Part shown: in pieces, positions 38,125 through 48,102 of the stretch
Position numbering within the stretch: position 1 is the first letter of the stretch
Layout: every line of letters starts with the position of its first letter
DNA from: JAHECE01 sp963780675
GTDB taxonomy: Bacteria; Actinomycetota; Actinomycetes; Actinomycetales; JAHECE01
DNA length: 64,000 bases
Reading direction: 5' to 3'
Assembly (NCBI GenBank): GCA_963780675.1
Contig: CAWACR010000002.1
Coordinates: 1 to 64,000, forward strand
Translations under genes and position numbers: made by a program
The notes under the pieces: model-generated
The model's input: only the letters and a program-made list of their open reading frames with translations
What the model was told of the DNA's origin: nothing
The model's database searches: none

Positions 38125-40441
38125 ATGCGAACCCTGGGAAGCGGGAGTCTCGCGGTTGTCGCGGCGATTGCGGCGATCGCCGTCGTGGCACTCGTCGTCG
38201 CAGCGGTCCTGCGCCGCCGGGTCCTCGCCCACGACGAGGGCACGCCGCGCATGCGGGAGATCGCCGCCGCGATCCAGGAGGGTGCCGCGGCCTACCTGAA
38301 CCGGCAGTTCCGCACGCTGGCGCTGTTCGCGGTGGTTGTCGTCGGGCTCCTGATGCTGCTCCCCGGCGACGGCGGGGTGCGGGTCGGCCGGTCCGTCGCG
38401 TTCGTGCTCGGGGCGGGCTTCTCCGCCGCGATCGGCTACCTCGGCATGTGGCTCGCGGTACGGGCGAACGTCCGGGTCGCCGCGGCGGCGTCCGGGCCCG
38501 ACGGCCGGGCCACGGGCGCGCGGATCGCGTTCAGCACGGGCGGCGTCGTCGGGATGTCGGTGGTGGGCCTCGGCCTGCTGGGCGTCTCCGGCGTGGTGCT
38601 GATCTACGGCATGGACGCACCTGCGGTGCTCGAGGGCTTCGGTTTCGGCGCGGCCCTGCTCGCCATGTTCATGCGGGTGGGCGGGGGCATCTTCACCAAG
38701 GCCGCGGACGTGGGCGCGGACCTCGTGGGCAAGGTGGAGCAGCACATCCCGGAGGACGACCCCCGCAACGCCGCCACGATCGCCGACAACGTGGGCGACA
38801 ACGTGGGCGACTGCGCCGGCATGGCCGCGGACCTGTTCGAGTCCTACGCGGTCACCCTCGTGGCCGCCCTGATCCTCGGCCGGACGGCATTCGGTGAGCA
38901 GGGCCTGGTGTTCCCGCTCATCGTCACCGCGATCGGCGCGTTCGTCGCGTTCCTCGGGGTGGCGATCACGCGGATCCGCGGCGCGGAGAGCGGCCTGCGG
39001 GCCATCAACCGGGGCTTCTACGTCTCCGCCCTGGTGGGCGCCGCCCTGGCGACGGCCGCCGCGTTCGTCTACCTGCCCGCCACCTTCGGCACGATCCCCG
39101 GCATCTCCGCGGATCTGGCGGACCATCCGGGCGACCCTCGCCTCGTCGCGGCGGGCGCCGTCGTCGTCGGCGTCGTCCTGGCAGGCGTCATCCTGTGGAT
39201 GACCGGCTACTTCACGGGCACGACCACGAACCCCACGCTCCACGTGGCGCGCACCTCGCAGACGGGCCCGGCCACGGTGATCCTCTCGGGCGTCGGGGTG
39301 GGCCTGGAGTCCGCGGTCTACACCGCGGGCACGATCGCCGCGGCGATCTGCGCGGTGTTCCTGCTGGCCGGCGGGTCGGTCTGGCTCGCGCTGTTCCTCG
39401 TGGCGCTCGCCGGGCTGCGGCCTGCTCACCACGGTGGGCGTGATCGTCGCGATGGACACCTTCGGGCCGGTCTCGGACAACGCGCAGGGCATCGCGGAGA
39501 TGTCGGGCGACGTCGACGCCGCGGGGGCGCAGATCCTCACCGAGCTCGACGCCGTCGGGAACACCACGAAGGCGATCACCAAGGGCATCGCGATCGCGAC
39601 GGCGGTGCTCGCCGCGACGGCGCTGTTCGGTTCCTACGGCGACGCGGTGGCGCACGCGCTGCGGGAGGTGGCCGCCGGCGCCGGAGGCGCGGCCGAGGGC
39701 GTCGCGGTGGGCGCGGACGGCCTGGTCGCGGCCATGATGTCGTACTCGATCATCTCCCCGATGATCCTCGTGGGCGTGATCCTCGGCGGGGCGACCGTGT
39801 TCCTGTTCTCCGGGCTCGCGATCGACGCCGTCACCCGGGCCGCCGGGGCGATCGTGCTCGAGGTGCGCCGGCAGTTCCGCGAGAACCCCGGGATCATGAC
39901 GGGCGAGGTGCGCCCCGAGTACGGGCGCGTGGTGGACATCTGCACGAAGGACTCCCTGTCGGAGCTCGTGACGCCGGGGTTGCTGGCGGCGCTCGCACCG
40001 ATCGCCGTGGGCTTCGGGCTGGGGGTGGGGCCGCTGGCCGGGTTCCTGGCGGGGGCGATCGCGACCGGGGTGCTCATGGCGGTGTTCCTCGCGAACTCCG
40101 GTGGGACCTGGGACAACGCGAAGAAGATCGTCGAGGACGGGGCGTACGGCGGGAAGGGCACGCCGGCGCACGAGGCCACGGTGATCGGCGACACCGTCGG
40201 TGACCCCTTCAAGGACACCGCCGGGCCCGCGATCAACCCGCTGATCAAGGTGATGAACCTCGTCGCGCTGCTCATCGCGCCGGCGGTGGTGGCGCTGAGT
40301 GCGCCCGCGGACGCGAACCACACGGTGCGGATCGGGATCGCACTGGTCGCGGGGATTGGCGCGGCGGGCGCCGTCGTCCTGTCCCGGTTCCGCGCCGCGG
40401 CGGTGGACCGGGACCACCCGCTCGAGCGTGTGGTCCCGTGA
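38125..40441 (+). CDS. hppA: K+-independent H+-translocating pyrophosphatase (one frameshift)
   Basis: About 770 residues in two frames. The first part (38125-39420) has EGAAAYLNRQF, GGGIFTKAADVGADLVGKVE and DDPRNAATIADNVGDNVGD, the substrate-binding acidic motif. The second (from about 39413) has TTVGVIVAMDTFGPVSDNAQ, LDAVGNTTKAITKG and GDTVGDPFKDTAGPAINPL. Lys in GNTTKA marks the K+-independent, H+-pumping class. Deleting one C near 39416 restores AGCGLLTTVGV, so a sequencing error is likely. It couples PPi hydrolysis to proton export with about 16 helices. TAGACT at 38054-38059 is a plausible minus-10. Confidence 0.93.
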
Positions 40442-40476
40442 GCGCACCCGCTTCCCCCTGTCCCGCTTCCCTCTGT

Positions 40477-40576
40477 CCCGCTTCCCCCTCGCCAGATCGC
40501 GAACATCCGGGCAGTTCGCGAACATCGGAGGTTCGCGACCTGCCCGGATGTTCGCGATCCGGCGAGAGGGAGCGGG
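40477..40576. repeat. 100-base intergenic palindrome downstream of hppA
   Basis: Arms at 40477-40514 and 40540-40576 are near-perfect complements containing GCGAACATCCGGGCAG and its complement. An inner TTCGCGAAC/GTTCGCGA pair occupies the loop. The motif CGCGAACATC occurs twice in the left half and once inverted in the right. It may act as terminator of hppA, but it is longer and more symmetric than needed. Confidence 0.7.
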
Positions 40577-40618
40577 TGGGAGAGCGATGAGGGAGCGGGT
40601 GGGAGACAGGGGGCGGCC

Positions 40619-42218
40619 GTGAGGGGCGGAGGTCTCGGCGCGACCCCCCGCGCGAGCAGCGCTGAACTCGAGGCGCTGCGCGCCGACCTCGCGGCGGCGC
40701 CGTACACCGTCGACGCGCTCGAGGACCTGCTCGGACCCGTGGCGAGCGGCGCGCTCCGGCGGGAGCAGGCCGTGCCCGCGCGCCGGGCCCTGCGCGCTCG
40801 CGCCGAGCCGGCCGCCGTCCTCGCCCGGTTGTTCCTCCTCGGCGAGGCGGTCCCGCGCGGCGTGCTCGACGGCGCCCTGCCGCGCCTCGGTGCGGCCGGG
40901 GCCGCGCGCTGCGGGCTGGTCCGCCTCGCCGGGGCGGCCGACGACGACGAGGCGCGCGCGGCCTGCGACCTCTCGCCCTACCGGGCCGACGACGACGCCG
41001 GCGGCGTGGACTGGTGGCTCGCCTCGGACGTGGGTGAACTCGCGTCGGGGGCGGCCGCTGGCCCCGGACCACGTGCTGGGCGTCGGCGGGGCGTCCACGA
41101 CGCTCGCCCGGATCGCGATCCGCGAGCCCGTCGGCCGGGCCCTCGACCTGGGGACGGGCTGCGGGATCCAGGCCCTCCACGCCGCGCGGCACGCGGGCGC
41201 CGTCGTCGGCACGGACGTCGCGGCCCGGGCGCTGGCCTTCGCCAGGTTCAACGCGGAGCTCGCGGGCGTGGAGATGGACCTGCGCGAGGGCTCGATGCTC
41301 GAGCCGGTCGCAGGGGAAGCCTTCGACCTCGTGGTGTCCAACCCGCCGTTCGTCATCACGCCGCGGCGCGGCGGGGCCGGGGACCGGCCGGGGGATCGGT
41401 TCACCTACCGCGACGGCGGGAGGTCAGGCGACGACGTCGTCCGGGACCTGGTGACGGGCGTGGGCGCCGTCCTCGCGCCCGGCGGCGTCGCGCAGCTGCT
41501 CGGGAACTGGGAGCACCGGGTGGGCGAGGGCTGGCGCGAGCGCGTCGAGAGCTGGCTCGCGGCCTCGGGGCTGGACGGCTGGGTGATCCAGCGCGAGGTC
41601 TCCGACCCCGCCGAGTACGCGGAGACGTGGCTGCGTGACGGCGGCCTGACGCCGGACCGGGACCCGGCGGCGTGGCGAGCCGGGTACGAGGCGTGGCTGG
41701 CGGACTTCGAGGCGCGCGGCGTCGAGGCGGTCGGGTTCGGGTACGTGCTCCTGCGCCGACCCGCCTCGGGGACGGTGACGCTCCGGCGCGTGGAGGACCA
41801 CGACGGCGCGGTGCGGCAGCCGTTGGGCCCGCACCTCGCCGCGGCGCTCCGGGCCCACGACTGGCTCGTGGCGCGCGACGACGCGGCGCTCGCGGGCACC
41901 CGGCTCGTCGTGGCCGGCGACGTGACGGAGGAGCGGTACCTCGCCCCCGGTGCGGAGGACCCGACCGTGGTCCTGCTGCGCCAGGGTGGGGGGCTCGGTC
42001 GGGTGGTGCAGGCGGACACCGCGCTGGCGGGGCTCGTCGGCGCCTGTGACGGCGAGCTCACGACCGGGCAGATCGTGGGCGGGATCGCCGCGCTGCTCGA
42101 GGTGCCCGCGAGCGACCTGGCGGCGGATCTCCTGCCCCGCGTCCGAGACCTCGTGCGGGACGGGTTCCTCACACATCCGTCACACCCGGTCACCGGGAGC
42201 CGCACAACCCCCTTGTAG
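40619..42218 (+). CDS. SAM-dependent methyltransferase (PrmC/HemK-like core), one frameshift
   Basis: About 533 residues in two frames. The N-terminal part from GTG 40619 reads LEALRADLAAAPYTVDALEDLLG and WWLASDVGELASG. After about 41045 the frame continues as HVLGVGGASTTLARI, ALDLGTGCGIQALHAA (SAM motif I) and FDLVVSNPPFVITP, the NPPF/Y motif of N6-adenine/glutamine methyltransferases. Removing one G from a run of five (about 41047-41051) restores SGRPLAPDHVLG. This large actinobacterial family has a C-terminal extension of unknown role, and its target is unknown. Nothing ties it to its neighbours functionally. Confidence 0.85.
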
Positions 42219-42228
42219 CGTGGAGAGG

Positions 42229-43170
42229 GTGACGTCTCTCATGACTTCTCGTTCGGGCGCCGCGGACGGCGTGAGCCCGGGCGGTGCCCGGCGGGAGGCC
42301 CCTGCGCCGGTACCGGCCCGCACCTCCGTGAGCGCGCGGCTGGCCGCCCTCGTGGTTGCCGGCGCGGCCGCCGCCGGCGTCTGGGCCACGTGGCGGGTGT
42401 TCGTGGACACCGGCGTCGGGCAGGTGATCGAGAAGGCGGCCTACGCGGGCGCGTCCTACGGCCAGAACCGCCTCTGGGAGGTCGCCGAGCCGATCCTCGA
42501 CGTGGTCTCGATCCCGTTCGTGGTGCTGGGAACGGGCGCGGCGATCCTCGTCGCGCTCCTGCGGCGCCGCTGGGCGCTCGCGATCCAGGCCGCCGTGCTC
42601 GTCGCCGGCGCCAACCTCACGACCCAGGTGCTGAAGTACGGGTACTTCGACCGCCCGGCCCTGGACGGCGACGGCGGTGCGAACAGCCTGCCCAGCGGCC
42701 ACACCACAGTCGCCGCCTCGTTCGCGGCGGCGCTGCTGATCACGGTCCCCCGACGGGCCCGGCCCTGGGTGGCGGTGCTCGGCGCCGGATACACGGCCGC
42801 GACCGGGGTCTCCACCCTCATCGGTCGCTGGCACCGGCCGAGCGACGCGATCGCCGCGATCCTCGTGGTGCTCGCGTGGACGGCCCTCGTCTGCGCGCTC
42901 GGCCCGGCCTCGGCCGCGGACCCGGCGGGGGCCGAGGCGAGGACGGGCACCGGCCTCGCCGTCGGATTCCTGGGTCTCGGCGCGCTGGTCACGGCGCTTC
43001 CGGCGGCGTGGGGGCTGCGCGCCGCGTACGAGGCGGCATCCACCGGCGCCGCGGTCCCCGCCGTCCAGACCTACGTGGCGGGGGCGCTCGGCGTCGTGTC
43101 GGTCGCCGCCGGGGCGTTCGCCGTCATGCTCCTGCTCCGGCAGTCCACCGCTCGCCGCCGGGTCGGTTGA
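42229..43170 (+). CDS. PAP2-family membrane phosphatase
   Basis: 313 residues if started at GTG 42229; TAGCGT lies seven bases upstream, a leaderless pattern. ATG 42241 is the alternative. Motifs: KYGYFDRPALDGDG, NSLPSGHTTVAAS (PSGH) and GRWHRPSDAIAA (SRxxHxxxD variant), across about six transmembrane segments. The family dephosphorylates lipid phosphates such as undecaprenyl pyrophosphate or phosphatidic acid; the substrate is not identifiable from sequence alone. Confidence 0.88.
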   Translation: MTSLMTSRSGAADGVSPGGARREAPAPVPARTSVSARLAALVVAGAAAAGVWATWRVFVDTGVGQVIEKAAYAGASYGQNRLWEVAEPILDVVSIPFVVLGTGAAILVALLRRRWALAIQAAVLVAGANLTTQVLKYGYFDRPALDGDGGANSLPSGHTTVAASFAAALLITVPRRARPWVAVLGAGYTAATGVSTLIGRWHRPSDAIAAILVVLAWTALVCALGPASAADPAGAEARTGTGLAVGFLGLGALVTALPAAWGLRAAYEAASTGAAVPAVQTYVAGALGVVSVAAGAFAVMLLLRQSTARRRVG

Positions 43171-43274
43171 GGGGCGTCGCGCCCTGCCCGCGCCCGGCCT
43201 CGCGCCTGGCCTCCCGCCCCGGCCCGCGTCCCTCCCCGGCCCTGACCCCGCGGCGTCGTCCCGCACCCACGAGC

Positions 43275-43347
43275 TGTGGACAAGGCGCACGCCCGTCCAC
43301 AGCACCGCGCGCCCGGTTGACCGTCCCACGCCTGCGCGGCGTAGGGT
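43275..43347 (+). promoter_or_regulatory. topA promoter region with DnaA-box-like sites
   Basis: TTGACC (43317-43322), 19 bases, TAGGGT (43342-43347) form a primary-sigma-type promoter 54 bases before topA. Upstream, TGTGGACAA (43275-43283) is a perfect actinobacterial DnaA box on the minus strand, and GTCCACAGC about 13 bases later makes a nine-base inverted repeat with GCTGTGGAC. Confidence 0.5.
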
Positions 43348-43401
43348 GCGCGGGCACGTCGTGCCCACGGCGTCGGTAGGACAAGAGAGCAGAGGGATTC
43401 G

Positions 43402-46248
43402 ATGTCGGGTCGCAAGCTGGTGATCGTCGAGTCGCCCGCGAAGGCCCGCACCATCGCGGGCTACCTGGGCGGCGACTTCGACGTCGAGGCGAGCATCGGT
43501 CACATCCGCGACCTCCCTCAGCCGCGCGAGCTCCCGGCCGAGATGAAGAAGGGCCCGTACGGGAAGTTCGCGATCGACGTCGAGCACGGCTTCGAGCCGT
43601 ACTACGTGGTCGACGCCGACAAGAAGAAGAAGGTCGCCGAGCTCAAGCGCGCGCTCAAGGAAGCCGACGAGCTCTACCTCGCCACCGATGAGGACCGCGA
43701 GGGCGAGGCCATCGCCTGGCACCTCCTCCAGGTGCTCCAGCCCAAGGTGCCCGTCAAGCGGATGGTCTTCCACGAGATCACCCGCGAGGCGATCCAGCGG
43801 GCGCTCGCCGCCACCCGCGACCTCGACACCCAGCTGGTCGACGCCCAGGAGACCCGCCGCATCCTCGACCGCCTCTACGGCTACGAGGTCTCGCCGGTGC
43901 TGTGGCGCAAGGTCCGCCAGGGGCTGTCCGCGGGCCGCGTGCAGTCGGTCGCCACCCGGCTCGTGGTGGAGCGCGAGCGGGAGCGCATGGCGTTCCGCTC
44001 GGCGTCGTACTGGGACGTCCGCGGGGAGTTCAGTGCGCCCGACGGCGCGGCGCCGGCCGGTCCCGGCGGGCGAGCCGCGGCGTCCACCACGTTCGGGGCC
44101 CGCCTCGTGGCGCTCGACGGCGCCCGGGTCGCCACGGGCCGCGACTTCGACGACCGCGGCACGCTGCGCACCAAGGGCGCCGTCCACCTCGACGAGACCA
44201 CTGCCCGCGGCCTGGTCGACGCGCTGGCGAGCGCCGCCGTCGTCGTCCGCTCGGTGGAGACCAAGCCGTACACGCGGCGCCCGGCCGCGCCGTTCACCAC
44301 CTCGACGCTCCAGCAGGAGGCGTCGCGCAAGCTGCGGATGTCCTCGAAGCAGACGATGCGCACGGCGCAGGGGCTGTACGAGAACGGCTACATCACCTAC
44401 ATGCGTACCGACTCGCCGGCGCTGTCGAGCCAGGCGATCGACGCCGCCCGGCGCCAGGCCGCCGAGCTCTACGGCCGGGAGTACGTGCCGGACAAGCCGC
44501 GCCTCTACGCCGGCAAGGCCAGCGCCCAGGAGGCGCACGAGGCCATCCGCCCCGCGGGAGACCACTTCCGCACGCCGGCGCAGGTCGCGGGCGAGCTCAG
44601 CGGCGAGCAGTTCCGGTTGTACGAGCTCATCTGGAAGCGGACGGTCGCCTCGCAGATGGCGGACGCGCGGGGGTCGACGGCGTCGGTCCGGCTCGGCGCG
44701 ATCGCCGCGGACGGGCGGGACGCCGAGTTCGCCGCGTCCGGCACCGTCATCACCTTCCGGGGATTCCTCGCCGCCTACGAGGAGGGGCACGACGCCGACC
44801 GGTACGACGACGACGCCCGCCCGGCCGAGAAGGAGGGCGAGAAGCGCCTGCCGGCGCTCGCCGTCGGGGACGCCGTGGCGACGGAGTCCCTCACCGCCGA
44901 GGGGCACGAGACGACGCCGCCCCCGCGGTACACCGAGGCGAGCCTGGTGCGCGCCCTGGAGGAGCGGGGGATCGGGCGGCCGTCGACGTACGCGGCCACC
45001 ATCTCCGTCATCGTCGACCGCGGGTACGTCGAGCCGCGCGGCCAGGCGCTCGTGCCGTCGTGGCTGGCGTTCGCCGTCATCCGCCTGCTCGAGGAGCACT
45101 TCGCGCGACTGGTGGACTACGACTTCACCGCGGCCATGGAGTCCGACCTGGACCGCATCGCTTCAGGTCAGCAGGACCGCGTCGACTGGCTCACGCACTT
45201 CTACTTCGGTGACGCCGGGCCCGAGGGGGCGGGCGCTGCCGGGGCCGGTGCCGTGCTGCCGGGCGGGGGGCAAGGGCTCAAGCAGCTCGTGGACGGGCTC
45301 GGCGAGATCGACGCGCGCGACATCAACTCCGTCGACATCGGTGAGGGGATCACGCTCCGGGTCGGCCGCTACGGGCCGTACCTCGAGGTGCCCGACCCCG
45401 AGGGCGGCGACCCGCGCCGCGCGAGCGTGCCCGACGGCGTCGCCCCCGACGAGCTCACGCCCGCCAAGGCGCGCGACCTCCTCGAGACCCAGGCCGACGG
45501 CGACCGGGTGCTCGGCGTCGACCCCGCGACGGGGCGGACCATCGTCGCGAAGACCGGGCGGTACGGGCCGTACGTCACCGAGGTGATCGAGGACGACGCC
45601 GCGGCTGCTCCGGCCGTCGAGGCCGGGACGGCGGCCGAGCGGCCGCGGCCAACGCGCAAGCGGGCGGTCGCGAAGGTCAAGCCGCGGACGGCGTCGCTGT
45701 TCAAGACGATGCAGCTCGAGACGATCCACCTCGAGGAGGCGCTCACGCTGCTGTCGCTGCCGCGCGTGGTCGGGGTGGACCCGGCCACGGGCGAGGAGAT
45801 CACCGCGCAGAACGGGCGCTACGGGCCGTACCTGAAGAAGGGGACGGACTCGCGCTCGCTGACCGGCGAGGACCAGATCTTCGACATCACGCTCGAGGAG
45901 GCGCTCGAGATCTACGCCCAGCCCAAGCGGGGCCGGGGGGCTGCGGCGTCGACCGCGGCGCTGCGAGAACTCGGGCCGGACCCGGTCTCGGGCAAGCCGA
46001 TCCTCGTCAAGGACGGGCGGTTCGGGCCGTATGTCACCGACGGCACCACGAACGCGACCCTGCGCAAGGAGGACGCGGTCGAGACCGTGACGCCGGAGCG
46101 GGCGGCCGAGCTCCTCGCCGAGAAGCGGGCGAAGGGCCCGGCCAAGGCGCCGGCGCGGCGGGCCTCCTCCGGGGGGCGGGCGTCGTCGTCGGCCTCCAAG
46201 GCGGGAACGGCGAAGGCGACGACGACCAGGAGCCGCGCGAAGGCCTGA
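43402..46248 (+). CDS. topA: DNA topoisomerase I
   Basis: 948 residues. The Toprim domain starts KLVIVESPAKARTIAGYLG, with the acidic TDEDREGEAIAWHL. The active-site motif GYITYMRTDSPAL places the catalytic Tyr at 333. The C-terminal third has repeated GRYGPY/GRFGPY units (topo C-terminal repeats) rather than zinc fingers, and ends in an Ala/Lys-rich tail as in mycobacterial TopA. It relaxes negative supercoils during transcription and replication. A sigma-70-type promoter and a DnaA-box pair lie upstream. A long palindrome follows the stop. Confidence 0.97.
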   Translation: MSGRKLVIVESPAKARTIAGYLGGDFDVEASIGHIRDLPQPRELPAEMKKGPYGKFAIDVEHGFEPYYVVDADKKKKVAELKRALKEADELYLATDEDREGEAIAWHLLQVLQPKVPVKRMVFHEITREAIQRALAATRDLDTQLVDAQETRRILDRLYGYEVSPVLWRKVRQGLSAGRVQSVATRLVVERERERMAFRSASYWDVRGEFSAPDGAAPAGPGGRAAASTTFGARLVALDGARVATGRDFDDRGTLRTKGAVHLDETTARGLVDALASAAVVVRSVETKPYTRRPAAPFTTSTLQQEASRKLRMSSKQTMRTAQGLYENGYITYMRTDSPALSSQAIDAARRQAAELYGREYVPDKPRLYAGKASAQEAHEAIRPAGDHFRTPAQVAGELSGEQFRLYELIWKRTVASQMADARGSTASVRLGAIAADGRDAEFAASGTVITFRGFLAAYEEGHDADRYDDDARPAEKEGEKRLPALAVGDAVATESLTAEGHETTPPPRYTEASLVRALEERGIGRPSTYAATISVIVDRGYVEPRGQALVPSWLAFAVIRLLEEHFARLVDYDFTAAMESDLDRIASGQQDRVDWLTHFYFGDAGPEGAGAAGAGAVLPGGGQGLKQLVDGLGEIDARDINSVDIGEGITLRVGRYGPYLEVPDPEGGDPRRASVPDGVAPDELTPAKARDLLETQADGDRVLGVDPATGRTIVAKTGRYGPYVTEVIEDDAAAAPAVEAGTAAERPRPTRKRAVAKVKPRTASLFKTMQLETIHLEEALTLLSLPRVVGVDPATGEEITAQNGRYGPYLKKGTDSRSLTGEDQIFDITLEEALEIYAQPKRGRGAAASTAALRELGPDPVSGKPILVKDGRFGPYVTDGTTNATLRKEDAVETVTPERAAELLAEKRAKGPAKAPARRASSGGRASSSASKAGTAKATTTRSRAKA

Positions 46249-46295
46249 ACCGCGCGAAAGCCTGAACCGCGGGCAGGTCTCCCACCCTCCACTGG

Positions 46296-46353
46296 CCGAA
46301 CGCGGGGTTATGGGTCGAATGGGCGGCCATTCGACCCATAGCCCCGCGTTCGG
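46296..46353. repeat. Long palindrome after topA (CCGAACGCGGGGTT family)
   Basis: Arms of 27 bases (46296-46322 and 46327-46353) are complementary with one wobble-type mismatch and a four-base loop. It shares CCGAACGCGGGGTTATGGG with the copy at 56840 and CCGAACGCGGGGTT with the copy at 23924. Probable terminator for topA. Confidence 0.75.
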
Positions 46354-46416
46354 CGAGACGTGGGACGGTCGCGGCATCGTGTTCCGTCGCCCGCGGTGCT
46401 CGCCTACGGTGGGGCC

Positions 46417-47511
46417 ATGGTGACGACGCCCGCGGTCGAGCTCGAGGTCGGCGGACGTGCGGTCCGCATCTCCAGCCCGGACAAGATCTACTTCCCCGGC
46501 GTCGGCCCGGGCGCGGGCCTGACGAAGCGCGACGTCGTCGCCTACTTCCTCGCCGTCGGGCCGGGGATCCTCGCCGCGCTGCTCGACCGTCCCACCACCC
46601 TCGAGCGCTGGCCGAAGGGGTGGTTCGAGGGCGCGCGCCTGTCCACGCGCATCGACAACACGGGCGACGCCTTCTACCAGAAGCGCGTCCCGCAGGGCGC
46701 CCCGGCCTGGGTGACGACGGCGCGGATCGCCTTCCCGAGCGGTCGGACGGCGGACGAGGTCTGCCCGCGGGAACTCGCCGTCGTCGCCTGGTGCGCCAAC
46801 CTCGGGACGCTGACGTTCCACCCGTGGCCGGTGACCTCCGCCGACGTCGAGGCGCCCGACCAGCTCCGCATCGACCTCGACCCCCAGCCCGGCACGGACT
46901 TCAGCGACGCCGCGCGGGTCGCGCCTGAGGTGCGCGCGGTGCTCGAGGAGGCCGGGATGCAGGGGTACCCGAAGACCTCCGGCGGCCGCGGCATCCACAT
47001 CTTCGTGCCGATCGAGCCGCGTTGGACGTTCACCCAGGCGCGGCGGGCGACCATCGCGCTCGGGCGGGAGGTCGAGCGGCGCTTGCCTGACCTCGTCACC
47101 ACGAAGTGGTGGAAGGAGGAGCGCGGGCAGAAGATCTTCGTCGACTACAACCAGATGGCCCGCGACCGCACGATCGCGTCGGCCTACTCCGTGCGCGCCA
47201 ACCGACGGGCGACCGTCTCGGCGCCGTTGCGCTGGGAGGAGGTCGACGGCGGGGCGTCGGGCCAGGTGGGACCGGACGACTTCACGGTCCTCACGATGCC
47301 GGCGCGGTTCGCCGAGGTGGGGGACCTGTTCGCGCCCGTGGCCGCGGGCGAGGCGCCGCGCCACTCCATCGAGCCGCTGCTCGAGATGGCGGCGCGCGAC
47401 GAGCGCGACCACGGGCACGGTGACCTGCCCTATCCGCCCGAGTACCCGAAGATGCCGGGCGAGCCGAAGCGGGTCCAGCCGAGCCGCGCGCGGGAGCGCC
47501 CCGCGGGTTGA
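46417..47511 (+). CDS. Stand-alone LigD-type DNA polymerase/primase (AEP, NHEJ)
   Basis: 364 residues from ATG 46417; TACGGT lies six bases upstream with no Shine-Dalgarno. ISSPDKIYFPG, LERWPKGW, FYQKRVPQGAP, HPWPV and LRIDLDPQPGTDF (metal-binding D153/D155), then GYPKTSGGRGIHIFVPI and ARDRTIASAYSVRA, match the polymerase domain of bacterial LigD. No ligase or phosphoesterase domain is fused. Such proteins (mycobacterial PolD1/PolD2 type) extend ends or fill gaps in break and excision repair. A LigC-type ligase is encoded 6 kb away, but no Ku gene is in the window. Confidence 0.92.
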   Translation: MVTTPAVELEVGGRAVRISSPDKIYFPGVGPGAGLTKRDVVAYFLAVGPGILAALLDRPTTLERWPKGWFEGARLSTRIDNTGDAFYQKRVPQGAPAWVTTARIAFPSGRTADEVCPRELAVVAWCANLGTLTFHPWPVTSADVEAPDQLRIDLDPQPGTDFSDAARVAPEVRAVLEEAGMQGYPKTSGGRGIHIFVPIEPRWTFTQARRATIALGREVERRLPDLVTTKWWKEERGQKIFVDYNQMARDRTIASAYSVRANRRATVSAPLRWEEVDGGASGQVGPDDFTVLTMPARFAEVGDLFAPVAAGEAPRHSIEPLLEMAARDERDHGHGDLPYPPEYPKMPGEPKRVQPSRARERPAG

Positions 47512-47514
47512 GTC

Positions 47515-47560
47515 CTGCGTTCGAGGGCGTGGAACGAGGTCGGGACGCCCCTAAACGCAG
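47515..47560 (+). terminator. Hairpin after the LigD-polymerase gene
   Basis: CTGCGTTCGAGGGCGT (47515-47530) pairs with ACGCCCCTAAACGCAG (47545-47560) with two mismatches and a 14-base loop, starting four bases after the stop. Confidence 0.55.
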
Positions 47561-48102
47561 AAGCTCGATGGCGAACCCGCGCGATGGCGCACGACTTTCT
47601 GATGCCCGGTGGTCAGGAGCGCGACCTTGAGCGCCTCGCTGGCCGGACGCCCGACGTCATGCTCGAGTGGTCCGGCGCCAGCACCGCCTATCGCTCGAGC
47701 ACGGGTTCGCCGTCCTGGTCGACCAGAACGGCCCGGACCTGACCGGCCGGGTCAGTCTTCTCGAGGAAGGAGTCCACGTCCGATTCGATCTGTGCGGCGA
47801 CGTCCTCCACGGGAGCCGGTGCCGGTCGAACTCCGGCGCGCAGCGGTCGAGCCCAGCATCACCGCCGGGACAGTGGTCACGGGAGGGTTTCTGCTTCCGC
47901 CGCATCGTCGGGAGCCGTCGCTCTCTCACATTGCCGAGCTGCCGGCACGAGCGCGAACGGCGACGTGTGACCGATCTCCGGCTCAAGGGCGAGCGGGCAG
48001 CGGTCCGAAACCAGCGACTGAGAGCCGATCTCGGCCGGACCGTGATCGGCTACGTGCTGGAACGACACCACCCTCAGCGACCTGGTGTCAGCTTGGTCGT
48101 CA
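47561..48102. other. Gene-poor stretch with one small ORF
   Basis: Apart from the 40-codon minus-strand ORF at 47688-47810, I see no supported gene. GC content is visibly lower than in the neighbours, suggesting degenerate or acquired DNA. Confidence 0.4.
47688..47810 (-). CDS. Small hypothetical ORF or gene remnant
   Basis: 40 residues from GTG 47810 (VEDVAAQIESDVDSFL, then a short VLVDQDGEPVLER end). The composition is natural for an acidic, soluble protein: amphipathic start, Asp/Glu-rich, then a beta-hairpin-like QVRAVLVDQDGEPVL. No family is recognised and no ribosome-binding site is clear. Sequence beyond the stop (SEALKVALLTTGHQKVV in another frame) also looks protein-like, so this may be the remains of a longer gene. 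Confidence 0.3.
   Translation of the reverse strand: MEDVAAQIESDVDSFLEKTDPAGQVRAVLVDQDGEPVLER

Noticed and set aside
34671..38252. 1193-codon minus-strand ORF opposite nrdG and pfk
   Set aside because: No recognisable domains, and it spans several real genes and their intergenic regions.
40619..41638. Two separate genes for the methyltransferase halves
   Set aside because: The halves join into one family protein after removing one G from a homopolymer, so this is one gene with a frameshift.
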